In this document: piece after piece, positions 17,739 to 26,607 of the stretch
Position numbering within the stretch: position 1 is the stretch's first letter
How the letters are laid out: every line of letters begins with the position of its first letter
The notes under the pieces: generated by a model
Databases searched by the model: none
What the model was told of the DNA's origin: nothing
Seen by the model: the letters and a program-made list of their open reading frames with translations, nothing else
Position numbers and translations under genes: made by a program
Virus record (IMG/VR): IMGVR_UViG_3300004807_000075
Location: 1-32,357 of that record
Strand: one strand, 5' to 3'
Source: a virus
DNA length: 32,357 nucleotides

Positions 17739-19376
17739 TTAGTACATTCCTGCCATAGGATCTGCTGTGGTTTCGTCTTTTGCTTTCTTTTCAAAGATCA
17801 CCGATTCTGTTGTAAGAATAGTTCCAGCAACAGATGCAGCATTTTTTAGTGCGGTTATAACTACTTTTGCAGGATCGATCAATCCTTGTTCAATAGCATC
17901 TACAACTTTACCAATTTTAGCATCATATGTAGCATCTGGGTTTGGTGATGTCATTACTTCTTGCGCGATCTCGTACCAATTTTCTTTTCCAGTGTTGGCT
18001 AAAATAGTTTTAAATGGAGCTTCGCATGCTTTCTTTACAATTCCGTAAGCAATTTCAGAAGATAGAGATAATCCAGTTGATTTTAATTTTTGAGCTGCTT
18101 TATAAAGAGCCACACCACCACCAACAACAATACCGTCGGCCAATGCTGCTTTAGTTGCGTATAGAGCATCTTCTACTCTGTCTTTCTTTTCTTTAATTTC
18201 AATGTCTGAATTTCCTCCAACATTAATGATTGCAACCCCGCCAATTAATTTACCAAGTCTTTCTTGTAATTTTTCTTTTTCATAGAAAGAGGTTGCTTTT
18301 TCAATTTGCTCTTTAATTTCTTCAGCTCTCTGTTCAATTGCATCTGCACTACCTTTACCATCTACGATTGTTGTTTCTTCTTTAGAAATTGTAGCCATTC
18401 TCGCATTACCTAAAAAATTTGAAATTTGAGCAGCTGTTAATTTATCTAATTTGTGTCCTTTATCTTTAGAAATAACTGTACCGCCTGTTAAAATCGCGAT
18501 GTCTTCTAAAATCAATGTTTTTCTTGGTCCAAAATCAGGTGCTTTAACTGCGGCTACTTTAACGATTCCTCTCATTTTATTAACGATAAGAGTTGCTAAA
18601 GCTTCGTCTCCAATGTCTTCTGAGATGATCAATAGAGATTTATTTTCAGCATTAGCAATAGTTAATACTTGCAATAATTCTTGCGCCGAAGAGATTCTTC
18701 CATCATACAATAAAATATATGGACTTTCTAAGCCAGCAGTCATATCGGTATTGTTTGTAACAAAATAAGGTGATTTAAATCCTCTATCAAATTGCATACC
18801 TTCAACGACTTCCAAACTAGTTTCTCCAGTTTTAGATTCTTCGATAGTAACAACTCCTTCACGACCAACTTTTTCAATTGCAGTAGAAATTAAATTACCA
18901 ATTTCTTCATCGTTATTTCCAGAAATTGTCGCTACTTGTTTGATTTGAGATTGAGATGAAACGTCTTCTGCTTTATTTTTAATTTCATTGATAATGAATT
19001 CTACAGCCTCATCGATGCCTGATTTAATCTCAACTGCGTTAGTACCTTGACGAATATTTTTTAATCCCTCTTCAACAATTTTAGTTGCTAATAAAGTGGA
19101 TGTTGTTGTACCGTCTCCTGCTTCGTCTGCGGATTTGATAGATACTTGTTTTACTAAAGTCGCACCAATAGTTTCAATTGGATCTTCCAACTCTCCAAAT
19201 GATTTTGCAACGGAAACTCCATCTTTTGTAGCTTTAATTTCTCCGTTTGAATCTTTAATTAAAACAGTTCTACCTCCTGGTCCTAATGTAGAGCTAACTG
19301 CAGTATTTAATTTTTCAATTCCTGCGAATAATTTTTCTTTTAATTCTTGTCCTTTAATGAATTGTGTTTTACTCAT
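17739..19376 (-). CDS. groEL: GroEL-type chaperonin
   Basis: 545 aa, full cellular length. ATP-site motifs are present: [11 protein letters not shown] near residues 28-38, [11 protein letters not shown] near 85-95, and [11 protein letters not shown] near 412-422. The apical domain ([18 protein letters not shown]) is intact. The C-terminus ends DPMAGMY without the GGM repeat tail of bacterial GroEL, which suggests viral divergence. It should form a ring that folds phage proteins, with the GroES encoded 4 nt upstream. Operon order hsp20, 63-aa gene, groES, groEL, then a strong terminator. Host contamination is unlikely because all flanking genes are viral. Confidence 0.98.
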   Translation of the reverse strand: MSKTQFIKGQELKEKLFAGIEKLNTAVSSTLGPGGRTVLIKDSNGEIKATKDGVSVAKSFGELEDPIETIGATLVKQVSIKSADEAGDGTTTSTLLATKIVEEGLKNIRQGTNAVEIKSGIDEAVEFIINEIKNKAEDVSSQSQIKQVATISGNNDEEIGNLISTAIEKVGREGVVTIEESKTGETSLEVVEGMQFDRGFKSPYFVTNNTDMTAGLESPYILLYDGRISSAQELLQVLTIANAENKSLLIISEDIGDEALATLIVNKMRGIVKVAAVKAPDFGPRKTLILEDIAILTGGTVISKDKGHKLDKLTAAQISNFLGNARMATISKEETTIVDGKGSADAIEQRAEEIKEQIEKATSFYEKEKLQERLGKLIGGVAIINVGGNSDIEIKEKKDRVEDALYATKAALADGIVVGGGVALYKAAQKLKSTGLSLSSEIAYGIVKKACEAPFKTILANTGKENWYEIAQEVMTSPNPDATYDAKIGKVVDAIEQGLIDPAKVVITALKNAASVAGTILTTESVIFEKKAKDETTADPMAGMY

Positions 19377-19380
19377 AATT

Positions 19381-19674
19381 TTAGTCTTCTATTACAGATA
19401 GAATTTCTGTGTCTTTTGTGATAAAATAATCTTCTCCTTCTACTGTGATTTTCATAGTTCCCATTTTTGGAATTAGAACTTTTTGTCCAATTTCAAATTG
19501 AGAATCTACGTATTCTCCACGGTGCCAATTATAAGTTTGGCTTACTGCTATAACTTCCCCCATTTCAGGACGTTCTTTTCCAAGATCAGGAATTACGATA
19601 TTTCCGTAAGTCTGTTCTTGTTCTTCTATCGGTTTCAATATAGCGAAACCATTTTTTGGATTTAATTTACTCAT
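19381..19674 (-). CDS. groES: GroES-type co-chaperonin
   Basis: 97 aa. The beta-barrel pattern is intact: NGFAILKPI at the start, a mobile loop around residues 18-32 with YGNIVIPD in place of the usual GGIVLP hydrophobic tripeptide, PEMGEVIAV, and a final EDYFITKDTEILSVIE. The insert YNWHRGEYVDSQ differs from cellular GroES and may be an adapted cavity wall, as in T4 gp31. It lies 4 nt before groEL, so the two are made together. Confidence 0.95.
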   Translation of the reverse strand: MSKLNPKNGFAILKPIEEQEQTYGNIVIPDLGKERPEMGEVIAVSQTYNWHRGEYVDSQFEIGQKVLIPKMGTMKITVEGEDYFITKDTEILSVIED

Positions 19675-19679
19675 ATTAT

Positions 19680-19871
19680 TTATTCTGTGATTAATTCTAA
19701 TTCTTCTATTTTTTCAGTAAAGTAAAATAACCCATTATTTCTAAAAACATGGGGAGTTCCCAATAGTTCTTTAGCTAAATCTAGATTTTTAACATCTTCT
19801 TCTTTAAATGTTCTTTTAACAAGAAAAAGATCATCATTTACTTTAATGAAATTTTTGCAAATTGAAAACAT
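19680..19871 (-). CDS. Hypothetical protein, 63 aa
   Basis: Unrecognised. A short alpha/beta protein: strand DDLFLVKRTF, helix EEDVKNLDLAKELL, strand HVFRNNGLFYF and an acidic tail. It is 5 nt upstream of groES and downstream of hsp20, so it is a candidate accessory protein of the chaperone operon. The 15-nt inverted-repeat arm 19877-19891 lies 5 nt before its start codon and could affect its translation. Confidence 0.72.
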   Translation of the reverse strand: MFSICKNFIKVNDDLFLVKRTFKEEDVKNLDLAKELLGTPHVFRNNGLFYFTEKIEELELITE

Positions 19872-19876
19872 AACTT

Positions 19877-19891
19877 AGGTACTTAGTAGGC
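19877..19891 (+). repeat. 15-bp inverted repeat flanking hsp20, arm 1
   Basis: AGGTACTTAGTAGGC on the plus strand. Its exact reverse complement is at 20392-20406, so the hsp20 gene is bracketed by perfect 15-bp inverted arms about 500 nt apart. This arm is immediately upstream of the 63-aa gene. Confidence 0.75.
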
Positions 19892-19898
19892 TTGTATT

Positions 19899-20330
19899 TT
19901 ACCCTTTTAATAATTGTTTTGGAGTTGTGATTTCTATTCTCTTTGTTGCTTTACCTTCTGCGATAGGAATGTTTAGAATTAGCAATCCTTTATCTAGTGA
20001 AGCGGTTAGTTTAGACAATTCAAATTTACTAGAAATTTTCCAACTAAGATCGAATCCTGATCTTTTAATTCCCTTATAAATGGGGGATTTATCACTATTC
20101 TGTTTACCATCATAGCGAATACGAAGTAAATCTCCTTCGGTTAAAATTTCTATGTCTTCTTGATTAAGTCCTACAGCGGCAACTTCAAATTGAATTCCGT
20201 CTTCGGTTTCGTAAATGTCTACTGGGTGTGTTACTTTCTGCGTGATTGCGGAAAAATGTGATTGTGTGTCGAAAAGATCTCGCCATAATAGGTCAAAATT
20301 GTCCAATTCAAATGATTTTTGTATTATCAT
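19899..20330 (-). CDS. hsp20: Small heat-shock protein (Hsp20/alpha-crystallin)
   Basis: 143 aa. An alpha-crystallin domain spans about residues 38-130: VDIYETEDGIQFEVAAVGLN, EDIEILTEGDLLRIRYDG, and the hallmark ASLDKGLLILNIPIAEG near the end. The C-terminal tail (KRIEITTPKQLLKG) contains an I-x-I-type motif used in oligomer assembly. It acts as an ATP-independent holdase passing clients to GroEL. It is the first gene of the chaperone run, and the gene is bracketed by a perfect 15-bp inverted repeat. Confidence 0.95.
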   Translation of the reverse strand: MIIQKSFELDNFDLLWRDLFDTQSHFSAITQKVTHPVDIYETEDGIQFEVAAVGLNQEDIEILTEGDLLRIRYDGKQNSDKSPIYKGIKRSGFDLSWKISSKFELSKLTASLDKGLLILNIPIAEGKATKRIEITTPKQLLKG

Positions 20331-20391
20331 AGTTTTAAAATTTGTGTTCCCTTACGGTGAACGGTTTAATGTTTATTGTTTATAACTAAAG

Positions 20392-20406
20392 GCCTACTAA
20401 GTACCT
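20392..20406 (-). repeat. 15-bp inverted repeat flanking hsp20, arm 2
   Basis: Exact reverse complement of arm 1 (19877-19891). On the transcript this arm lies about 60 nt upstream of the hsp20 start and 10 nt downstream of an ATATTTAT octamer, so it would be near the 5' end of the mRNA. Confidence 0.75.
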
Positions 20407-20416
20407 TTTATTTCTA

Positions 20417-20424
20417 ATAAATAT
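20417..20424 (-). promoter_or_regulatory. ATATTTAT promoter-like octamer upstream of hsp20
   Basis: Exact octamer within ACATATATTTATTAG, about 87 nt upstream of the hsp20 start and 10 nt upstream of the inverted-repeat arm. Confidence 0.5.
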
Positions 20425-20458
20425 ATGTAAATTATAATTCATAAAAAAATTAAATTTT

Positions 20459-22771
20459 TTAGTGACCTTCAAGCCAATTTTTAGCTAATGATGGTACTGC
20501 GAATAAAGGAACATTTAATTTAGTTGTATTCTCCATACAATCTTGTACAATTTCCGCGGCTTCTTTTGCTCTATCGTGTTCTACTTCACATATCAACTGG
20601 TCATGAATTTGAGCGCAAACCCATCCATTTATTCCTACTTCCTTAAATCTTCTATTGATTGATATAGCAGCTCTGTTTACGATGGAAGCGGCTAAGCCTT
20701 GTATTTGTACATTACAACTATTATTTAATCCATTTTTATAATCTCTATATAATTTAGTTATTTGATCTTCTCCAAATTCATATGATAATTGTTTTTTTAT
20801 ATTCCAATCTAACAAAGAATCTCCTAATTCATCATATATTTTTTTTACTTTAGGCAAGTGTCTTATTCTACCCACTTGAGTTTTTATATAACCAAAATCT
20901 TTTATATATTTAATTGAATTTTCCATCCACTCTTTTAATTTTGGAAATCCATTTAAATAACCATCGACTAATTTTTTAGCATCTTTAGTAGGAATATCTA
21001 AATTTTTACCTAAAGCATAAGGAGACATACCATAAGGAATTCCTAAAGCATATGCTTTGGCTTTATTTCTAATTTTTGGTTTATGTTTTCTTAAAAAATT
21101 ATCTGCTTTTTTGTCTGGAGAATAGTCGAACAGTTTTTCTGTTTTAATAGCAATCGTACAATAAAAGTCCCAACCATTTTTAAAAATGTCCATTAATCCA
21201 TTATCACCAGATACGTGAGCGAATACGCTTGGTTCTAGAGAAGAATAGTCATCGTCGATGAATATGTTATGTTCGTCAGGAATAAAAAATGCTCTTACTC
21301 TATTATTATATTCGATAACTATTGGATCGTCATCGCCTTCTTCTTTTGGTCGAGGTAATTGTTGTGCGTCAGATCCGTATCTTCCTGATACAGTACCGTG
21401 TTGCTTATAACTAAAATAGTATCGACCGTTTTCTTGATTACCCAAAAATCTTTCTACGTATGTAGACTTAATTTTTAATAACTTATTGTATATTCTTAAA
21501 TTCTTTGCCCATTCTTCAGTGTCTCCGATAATTTGGATTACATCGTCGTCAAATTGTGGCTTTCCTGTTTTTGTGGTTGATTTGTGTTTTATGCCCAAAG
21601 CTCCAAAAGCAATTTCACCCATCTGATCTTTAGATTGTATGTTAAACCAATCCCCATCGTTGGATTCTTTCCAAAGTTTTAATTGAATTTTAGTAACATC
21701 ATCAGGATCTAAGATTTGTTTATCTCCGTGTAATAAGAATTCTTTTAAAGGTCCCGCTTCTATTTTAAGAATGTTAGAATTGGTGATGTTATATTTACCC
21801 GTTTTTTCTGACTTTGGAAAATCTATTCCACTTCTATTAATTAATTCTACTGCAAATGTGCCTCGGTTATTCGCAGGGAACGCATCGGCAGCTTTTAGCA
21901 TGATCCAATACTTAACCTCAGCATTACTAAGCAATTCATCAACGACCTTCTTCTTGTGATCCTCAAGAGCTTGGGTAACTTCTTCTTGGGTTTTGAGAAT
22001 TAAATCCATATCCAATCTTACACCCTTTTCTTCCATAGGAATTGTAACTTCTTTGTACAAAGGCATTACTTCGTCTTCAAAAAAGAATTTATCAAGTTCT
22101 TGATCATAAAGATCTTTTATAAAGTGATTGTATATTCTAAGTGTTAAATCGGTATCTGCTGCAGCGTATTCGGACAAAATTTCTATATCTGCTTTCCAAA
22201 TTTCATAATTATCTCTTGTAATTGATCCGCCATTTTTTTTGATGGATTCTTTCAATATAATCTGTTCTTCATTGGCCGCTTTCTCTATGTCTAATCCAAG
22301 TTCTGTTTGAATTGATTTGGCTATGCTTTTTAAACCAAATGGGGAATTGGATCCAAATCCAGCGCCTTCTTCATTTACTGTGTGTACTAATAACATTGTA
22401 TCAGCGTGTAAAGAAGGCAATAAGTCAATGCCGTAAAAACACCTAATAAATCTGCCATCAAAAGAAAAATTATGAGCGATTAATTTTTTACCATGAAGTA
22501 AATTAAGTATTTTTTTAGCTATATCATGACATGATACACCTTCTACAGTATTTTCTATAAGAGAATTTGATTCTTTATCATATAATAGCGTAGGTATATA
22601 ATATCCATAGCCCTCTATTGCTGATATAGACAGGCCTATTATTTTTCCTTTTCTAGGATTTAGACTGTTAGTTTCTGTGTCTATTGATATTAAGTCATAA
22701 CTTTTTATATGGTCAACTAGATTTTTGATATCTTCTTTTGTTGAAACACATATATACTTTTTATTTATCAT
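20459..22771 (-). CDS. polA: DNA polymerase I, family A, with 3'-5' exonuclease
   Basis: 770 aa. The N-terminal DEDDy proofreading domain shows ISIDTETNSLN (Exo I), LIAHNFSFDGRF (Exo II) and EYAAADTDLTLRIY (Exo III, Tyr and Asp). The polymerase domain shows motif A DDDYSSLEPSVFAHVSGD, motif B RNKAKAYALGIPYGMS and motif C VCAQIHDQLICEVE, where HDQ replaces the usual HDE. There is no 5'-3' exonuclease domain; that activity is a separate gene at 28337-29365. This is likely the main replicative polymerase. A GIY-YIG endonuclease gene lies directly upstream and overlaps its start by 11 nt, a common place for homing cassettes. Confidence 0.97.
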   Translation of the reverse strand: MINKKYICVSTKEDIKNLVDHIKSYDLISIDTETNSLNPRKGKIIGLSISAIEGYGYYIPTLLYDKESNSLIENTVEGVSCHDIAKKILNLLHGKKLIAHNFSFDGRFIRCFYGIDLLPSLHADTMLLVHTVNEEGAGFGSNSPFGLKSIAKSIQTELGLDIEKAANEEQIILKESIKKNGGSITRDNYEIWKADIEILSEYAAADTDLTLRIYNHFIKDLYDQELDKFFFEDEVMPLYKEVTIPMEEKGVRLDMDLILKTQEEVTQALEDHKKKVVDELLSNAEVKYWIMLKAADAFPANNRGTFAVELINRSGIDFPKSEKTGKYNITNSNILKIEAGPLKEFLLHGDKQILDPDDVTKIQLKLWKESNDGDWFNIQSKDQMGEIAFGALGIKHKSTTKTGKPQFDDDVIQIIGDTEEWAKNLRIYNKLLKIKSTYVERFLGNQENGRYYFSYKQHGTVSGRYGSDAQQLPRPKEEGDDDPIVIEYNNRVRAFFIPDEHNIFIDDDYSSLEPSVFAHVSGDNGLMDIFKNGWDFYCTIAIKTEKLFDYSPDKKADNFLRKHKPKIRNKAKAYALGIPYGMSPYALGKNLDIPTKDAKKLVDGYLNGFPKLKEWMENSIKYIKDFGYIKTQVGRIRHLPKVKKIYDELGDSLLDWNIKKQLSYEFGEDQITKLYRDYKNGLNNSCNVQIQGLAASIVNRAAISINRRFKEVGINGWVCAQIHDQLICEVEHDRAKEAAEIVQDCMENTTKLNVPLFAVPSLAKNWLEGH

Positions 22772-23405
22772 AAATGAATTTTACCTTTATTTTATTTTTA
22801 TTCCATCTAGAAATTGTAGCTGATGATCTATTAAAAAATTTAGCTGCATCTTGTATAGTTAAGAAAACGGTACCAGATTCTATACATAATACTTTTTGTG
22901 ATCTACCATTAGAGGCTCCTGATAGCTTTTTGGATTGAATAATCTTTTTTTCATTAGTCCATAGAGCCTGAAATTTTTTCTTATAATCATCAGTTGTGTA
23001 TTTTATTTTTAATTTATCACCTAATTCACGAGCAATTTTCTTATTTTTCATAGGATTATGAAATCTCATAAATTGTGACTGTTCAGGTCTTTTTTTACCA
23101 AACATTATACATTTATCTCCCGATCCAGAGCCACTTGCTGATGCACATTGCATTGAGTAATATGGTTTTTTAAAAAATTTATCTAATAAAAGCTGCTCTT
23201 GTAAATATGCCTCTTCTCTACTTTCATATTCACTTAATATTTCATATTCAAACATATTATATTTTAAATACGCTCTTTGCATTATAGAATTTCCATGTGT
23301 ACCCTTAGCTAATTCTCGAAAATGATCTTTCATTCTCTTTTTTAAATTATTTGTAGATCCAATTTGTTTCCATGGACCTATTTTAATTTGATATACTACA
23401 TTCAT
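22761..23405 (-). CDS. GIY-YIG homing endonuclease with NUMOD1 end
   Basis: 214 aa from ATG 23405. The N-terminus (NVVYQIKIGPWKQIGSTNNLKKRM) is a divergent GIY-YIG core: the first strand is VYQIK and the second IGST, with the conserved Arg in KKRMKDHF and a likely catalytic Glu in REEAYLQEQ. A NUMOD-like middle (NPMKNKKIARELGDKL) follows, and the C-terminus (VFLTIQDAAKFFNRSS then ATISRW) is a NUMOD1 helix-turn-helix. Its leader pseudoknot and promoter octamer are near copies of those before the unrelated HNH gene at 16976-17593. The stop overlaps the polA start by 11 nt. Site-specific DNA endonuclease. Confidence 0.85.
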   Translation of the reverse strand: MNVVYQIKIGPWKQIGSTNNLKKRMKDHFRELAKGTHGNSIMQRAYLKYNMFEYEILSEYESREEAYLQEQLLLDKFFKKPYYSMQCASASGSGSGDKCIMFGKKRPEQSQFMRFHNPMKNKKIARELGDKLKIKYTTDDYKKKFQALWTNEKKIIQSKKLSGASNGRSQKVLCIESGTVFLTIQDAAKFFNRSSATISRWNKNKIKVKFIYDK

Positions 23406-23415
23406 AAAATAAAAA

Positions 23416-23494
23416 TGGTTCAAAAAAACAAAGGAGCTCTAACCTTCCTAAGTTTAAATGAACCAATAAGTTTATAACAGATATCTAGTTAGAG
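23416..23494 (-). promoter_or_regulatory. Pseudoknot leader RNA of the GIY-YIG gene (copy 2)
   Basis: Helix 1 is CTCTAAC (23494-23488) with GTTAGAG (23443-23437), and helix 2 is TGGTTCA (23465-23459) with TGAACCA (23422-23416). Same order, loops and 10-nt spacing to ATG as copy 1, but helix 1 differs at several positions and helix 2 at one, all with compensating partners. Confidence 0.8.
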
Positions 23495-23509
23495 TAGTTT
23501 CTATACATT

Positions 23510-23517
23510 ATAAATAT
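23510..23517 (-). promoter_or_regulatory. ATATTTAT promoter-like octamer of the GIY-YIG cassette
   Basis: Exact octamer 15 nt upstream of the pseudoknot, identical spacing to copy 1. Confidence 0.6.
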
Positions 23518-23524
23518 GTATTAT

Positions 23525-23701
23525 CTATTCTTTTTTCTTATAAGGAACTAATTTATTTAGTTTGTCCTTTCTTCTTGTGCAGCCACAATCTTCTTTTCCA
23601 AATAAATGCGCTATTTTTTCTGCTAAAATATCTAACTTAAAAAATTTAGTGACTTTAGCGACTGTATCGCCAAGACCTTTAGATTTTTGTATCTTCTGCA
23701 T
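23525..23701 (-). CDS. Small CGC-motif protein, 58 aa
   Basis: I start at the internal ATG 23701 (MQKIQKSKGLGD) because the longer form to 23734 overlaps the upstream gene by more. Residues 13-31 form an amphipathic helix (VAKVTKFFKLDILAEKIAHLF). A DCGC-TRRKDKLNKL element follows and then a basic tail. The C-G-C-x-x-R-K-x-x-L-N pattern recurs, as far as I recall, in small proteins of Bacteroidota phages, but no function is known to me. The two cysteines could bind metal. It overlaps the membrane protein gene upstream by 23 nt. Confidence 0.7.
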   Translation of the reverse strand: MQKIQKSKGLGDTVAKVTKFFKLDILAEKIAHLFGKEDCGCTRRKDKLNKLVPYKKKE

Positions 23702-23885
23702 TTGATTCTTGTTTTTTCTTATTAACAGTGTCACCTAAAACTTTAGACATAATCATGCTAATTATTGCCATCTGATCCCAAATTTGGTTGGCATCTTTTT
23801 TAATTTCACCAATTAATTTAAATTGGTATATTTGTAACATCATAAGTGCCACAATAATTATCAAATAAAAATTTTCTAATGTCAT
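23679..23885 (-). CDS. Small membrane protein, 68 aa
   Basis: One N-terminal membrane helix (residues 5-22, FYLIIIVALMMLQIYQF) is followed by a Lys/Asp-rich helix with heptad-like spacing (IKKDANQIWDQMAIISMIMSKVLG) and a charged tail. It may oligomerise through the second helix. It overlaps the CGC-motif gene, so the two are probably made together. Function unknown; a lysis accessory or internal scaffold are possibilities. Confidence 0.7.
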   Translation of the reverse strand: MTLENFYLIIIVALMMLQIYQFKLIGEIKKDANQIWDQMAIISMIMSKVLGDTVNKKKQESNAEDTKI

Positions 23886-23937
23886 AACTGTAATATAAAT
23901 AAAACTTGAATACGATTGCTATTTTTAATTTCTGTGA

Positions 23938-25578
23938 CTATTCACAGGACACACAATAAGTAAATTTTTTAGCAAATTCCGACGCGCTTGAAATATTATG
24001 TTGATAGTACAAAGATTTTATTCCCATTTTATGTGCCAATAACATCAATTCATTTACTTCTTTTGCTTTTGTGTCAGCTGTAATAAATAAATTTAAAGAT
24101 TGACCTTGATCTATATATTTTTGTCTTTGAGATGCTTGTATAATAATTTCTGTTTGAGAAATTTCTCTAGCAGTCTTAAATACTAATTTTTCTTCTTCTG
24201 TTAAACAATCTAAATGTAAAATACTTCCCTGCTGTTTTTGAATGCTTTCCCAAATTTCGTCAGTATTTTTACCTTTTGATTCTAATAATTTTTCTAAAAA
24301 CACATTTTTAATAATGTACTTTCCTTTAGATAAATCTTTGATCATATAATTACTCATCCAAGGTTCTATGCTTTGAGAAACTTGCATAATAAATGCTGAA
24401 GAAGTCGTTGGTGCAATTGCTTGAGTTGTTGTATTTCTTCTACCCAATCCTTTTGTCATTTCGCATTCACCAAATAATTTTGCTAATGTTTCTGAGGCTT
24501 TTAATGAATTCTCTTGTATATTTTTTTGAATCGCGATGTTTAAATTCCTTGCTTCTAAACTTTCAAAAGGAATCATTTTACCCTGTAATAAAGAATGATA
24601 TCCTAATCTTCCAATTCCTAGTGCTCTATGTTTTTTTGAAAAATTAACAGCTCTTGATAAAAATTTTACTTTAGAAGCTTTATCAATAAATTCTGTCATT
24701 GCAGCGTCCAATAAGAAAGTTAAAACCTCTACACAATCAGTATCTTTCCACTCGTCAAAATAGAAATCGTTCATAGAACCCAAATCACAAACAAAAGAAT
24801 TTTCACTATCTGATGGTAACATAATTTCTGTGCACATTTGAGAAGCTTTAAGCTTATTTTGACCCCTATATACCTCAGGAGTTGACTCGTGATTATTTGC
24901 ATTGTCTGTAAAGAAAATATATGGTAAACCAGTTTCAAATTTCTTTTGAATTACTTTTGCCCAAATTTTTCTTTTTTTAGCATCTCCACTTTTCATTGCT
25001 TCCAACCAAGCATCAGAAACACAAACTCCCCAAGTAATATGCTGAATTGGATCTCCTTCTGCTCTAATATTTAACCACTCTTCGAAATCTGGGTGATCAA
25101 TATCTTGGTAAGCAGAAAAATATCCACGTCTAACCGAACCTTGATTCATTGATTGAGCGCACGATTGGAATAATTCCAAAAAAGGTTTTGTTCCATTACT
25201 AGAACCATTATTTGTAATAACGCTTCCTCTTGGTCTTACTGCGCCAAAATATCCTGAAGTTCCTCCACCATATTTACTCATAGTTCCAATTTCTGCAACT
25301 GATGATAAAATGCTTTCAACACTATCATCTATATAAACACCAAAACAACTAATTGGCAATCCTCTATCTGTGCCAAAATTGGTCCACATAGGAGTACTTA
25401 AACTGATCCAACCATTGGCTATGTACTGCTGTAATTTTTCACTGTATCCTTCAATACCTAAAATTTTTTCTGCTGAGTCTCCGATTATTTTTAATCTTTC
25501 TTGTACAGTTTGTCCTGGAAGTAAGTAATCCTTTTCCAGAAATGATTTAGAGTACTTATTTAGCCATCTGATCTTCAT
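23938..25578 (-). CDS. nrdA: Ribonucleoside-diphosphate reductase, alpha subunit (class I)
   Basis: 546 aa, much shorter than E. coli NrdA (761) and lacking the N-terminal ATP-cone, so overall activity control by dATP is probably absent. Key residues are visible: first disulfide Cys in LPISCFGVYIDDS, active-site Cys with Glu two residues on in ASQMCTEIML (the usual Asn before Cys-x-Glu is Gln), partner Cys in FVCDLGSMN, radical-transfer Tyr pair in KSLYYQHNIS, and C-terminal CVSCE that receives electrons from thioredoxin. It lies 22 nt downstream of nrdB, in the same operon, and supplies dNTPs for replication. Confidence 0.96.
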   Translation of the reverse strand: MKIRWLNKYSKSFLEKDYLLPGQTVQERLKIIGDSAEKILGIEGYSEKLQQYIANGWISLSTPMWTNFGTDRGLPISCFGVYIDDSVESILSSVAEIGTMSKYGGGTSGYFGAVRPRGSVITNNGSSNGTKPFLELFQSCAQSMNQGSVRRGYFSAYQDIDHPDFEEWLNIRAEGDPIQHITWGVCVSDAWLEAMKSGDAKKRKIWAKVIQKKFETGLPYIFFTDNANNHESTPEVYRGQNKLKASQMCTEIMLPSDSENSFVCDLGSMNDFYFDEWKDTDCVEVLTFLLDAAMTEFIDKASKVKFLSRAVNFSKKHRALGIGRLGYHSLLQGKMIPFESLEARNLNIAIQKNIQENSLKASETLAKLFGECEMTKGLGRRNTTTQAIAPTTSSAFIMQVSQSIEPWMSNYMIKDLSKGKYIIKNVFLEKLLESKGKNTDEIWESIQKQQGSILHLDCLTEEEKLVFKTAREISQTEIIIQASQRQKYIDQGQSLNLFITADTKAKEVNELMLLAHKMGIKSLYYQHNISSASEFAKKFTYCVSCE

Positions 25579-25600
25579 TTACTTTATTGTTTATATTATG

Positions 25601-26575
25601 TTAAAAAATATCCTCTTCTGTAATAGATTGTGCTTTCTTTTGATATGCAGTTGGAGTTTTGTGAAAGAAATCTGTATGAGTTTCAGAATCACTTTCTATA
25701 TCAAACCACTGAGATTCTTTTAATAATTCCTTATTAATTTGAAATATAGGATTTGCTCCTATCATTTTTAAAGATTCATTAAATCTATTCTTAGTGAATT
25801 CTAAAACAATTTCTTTAGATAAAAAAGTTAATTCTCCAAGTTCAAATATCCATTCTATGATTTTTTCTTCAGCAGCGTATGCTTTTTTACACGCCCTTTC
25901 AATGGTTTTAAAAAATTCTTCATTAAACCAATCAGGGTTTTCTTTTTTAATCAAATTAATAATGTAAGCTCCAGCCAATGCATGAAGTTTTTCTTCTTTC
26001 ATAGTCGCTTGAATAACATTATCGATCCCCTTAAATGTATTTTTTTGTTTATTAAATGACTTTATAATAAAAAATTGACTAAATAAAGAACAATTTTCTA
26101 CAAATAAAGAAAATAATGTAAGTGTAAGTGTGTATAATTCTTTGTTATTGGATCCTGCATTTTTTAAATATTTAGAAAGATAGTCAATTCTTCCTTGAAT
26201 TACAGGATTTTCTATTAATTCATCAAATGCGTCATTAAATCCTAGAAGTTCTAGCACATGACTATAAGCTCTACTATGTCTAACCTCTGATTCTCCAAAA
26301 GTATTTCCTAAAGCATCAAATTCAGGTTTAGGAAATTGTGTGTATAAATTGCTCCAAAATCTTTTAACGTTAACCTCTATTTGAGAAATCGCTAACATCG
26401 CATTTTTTACTGCGTTTTTCTCTATTTTATTTAAATTAACTTTAAAGTCTTGTATATCTGAATCGTATGAATACTCTGTATGAATCCAATAACTGTGATT
26501 AATTGCGTCAACGAAATCGTAAAGTTCAGGATATTCGAATGGTTTAAATGCCACTCTTTTATCAAATATAGACAT
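25601..26575 (-). CDS. nrdB: Ribonucleoside-diphosphate reductase, beta subunit (class I)
   Basis: 324 aa from ATG 26575; upstream in-frame residues to 26647 show no family resemblance and run through a hairpin. Metal ligands: Glu66 (SQIEVNVK), Glu97 and His100 (ESEVRHSRAY), the Glu of FVENCSLF, and Glu/His of KEEKLHALAG. Tyr104, four residues after His100, is in the place of the radical tyrosine, so this is a conventional tyrosyl-radical enzyme. The C-terminus ITEEDIF should bind NrdA. A leader hairpin lies at 26608-26639. The order nrdB then nrdA is the reverse of many bacterial operons. Confidence 0.96.
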   Translation of the reverse strand: MSIFDKRVAFKPFEYPELYDFVDAINHSYWIHTEYSYDSDIQDFKVNLNKIEKNAVKNAMLAISQIEVNVKRFWSNLYTQFPKPEFDALGNTFGESEVRHSRAYSHVLELLGFNDAFDELIENPVIQGRIDYLSKYLKNAGSNNKELYTLTLTLFSLFVENCSLFSQFFIIKSFNKQKNTFKGIDNVIQATMKEEKLHALAGAYIINLIKKENPDWFNEEFFKTIERACKKAYAAEEKIIEWIFELGELTFLSKEIVLEFTKNRFNESLKMIGANPIFQINKELLKESQWFDIESDSETHTDFFHKTPTAYQKKAQSITEEDIF

Positions 26576-26607
26576 TATTTTTGTTTTAAGGTTATAAAAT
26601 AGACTAG

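Noticed and set aside
19877-20406. CIRCE-type heat-shock operator upstream of the chaperone genes
   Set aside because: The sequence does not match TTAGCACTC-N9-GAGTGCTAA and the arms are about 500 nt apart rather than 9 nt.
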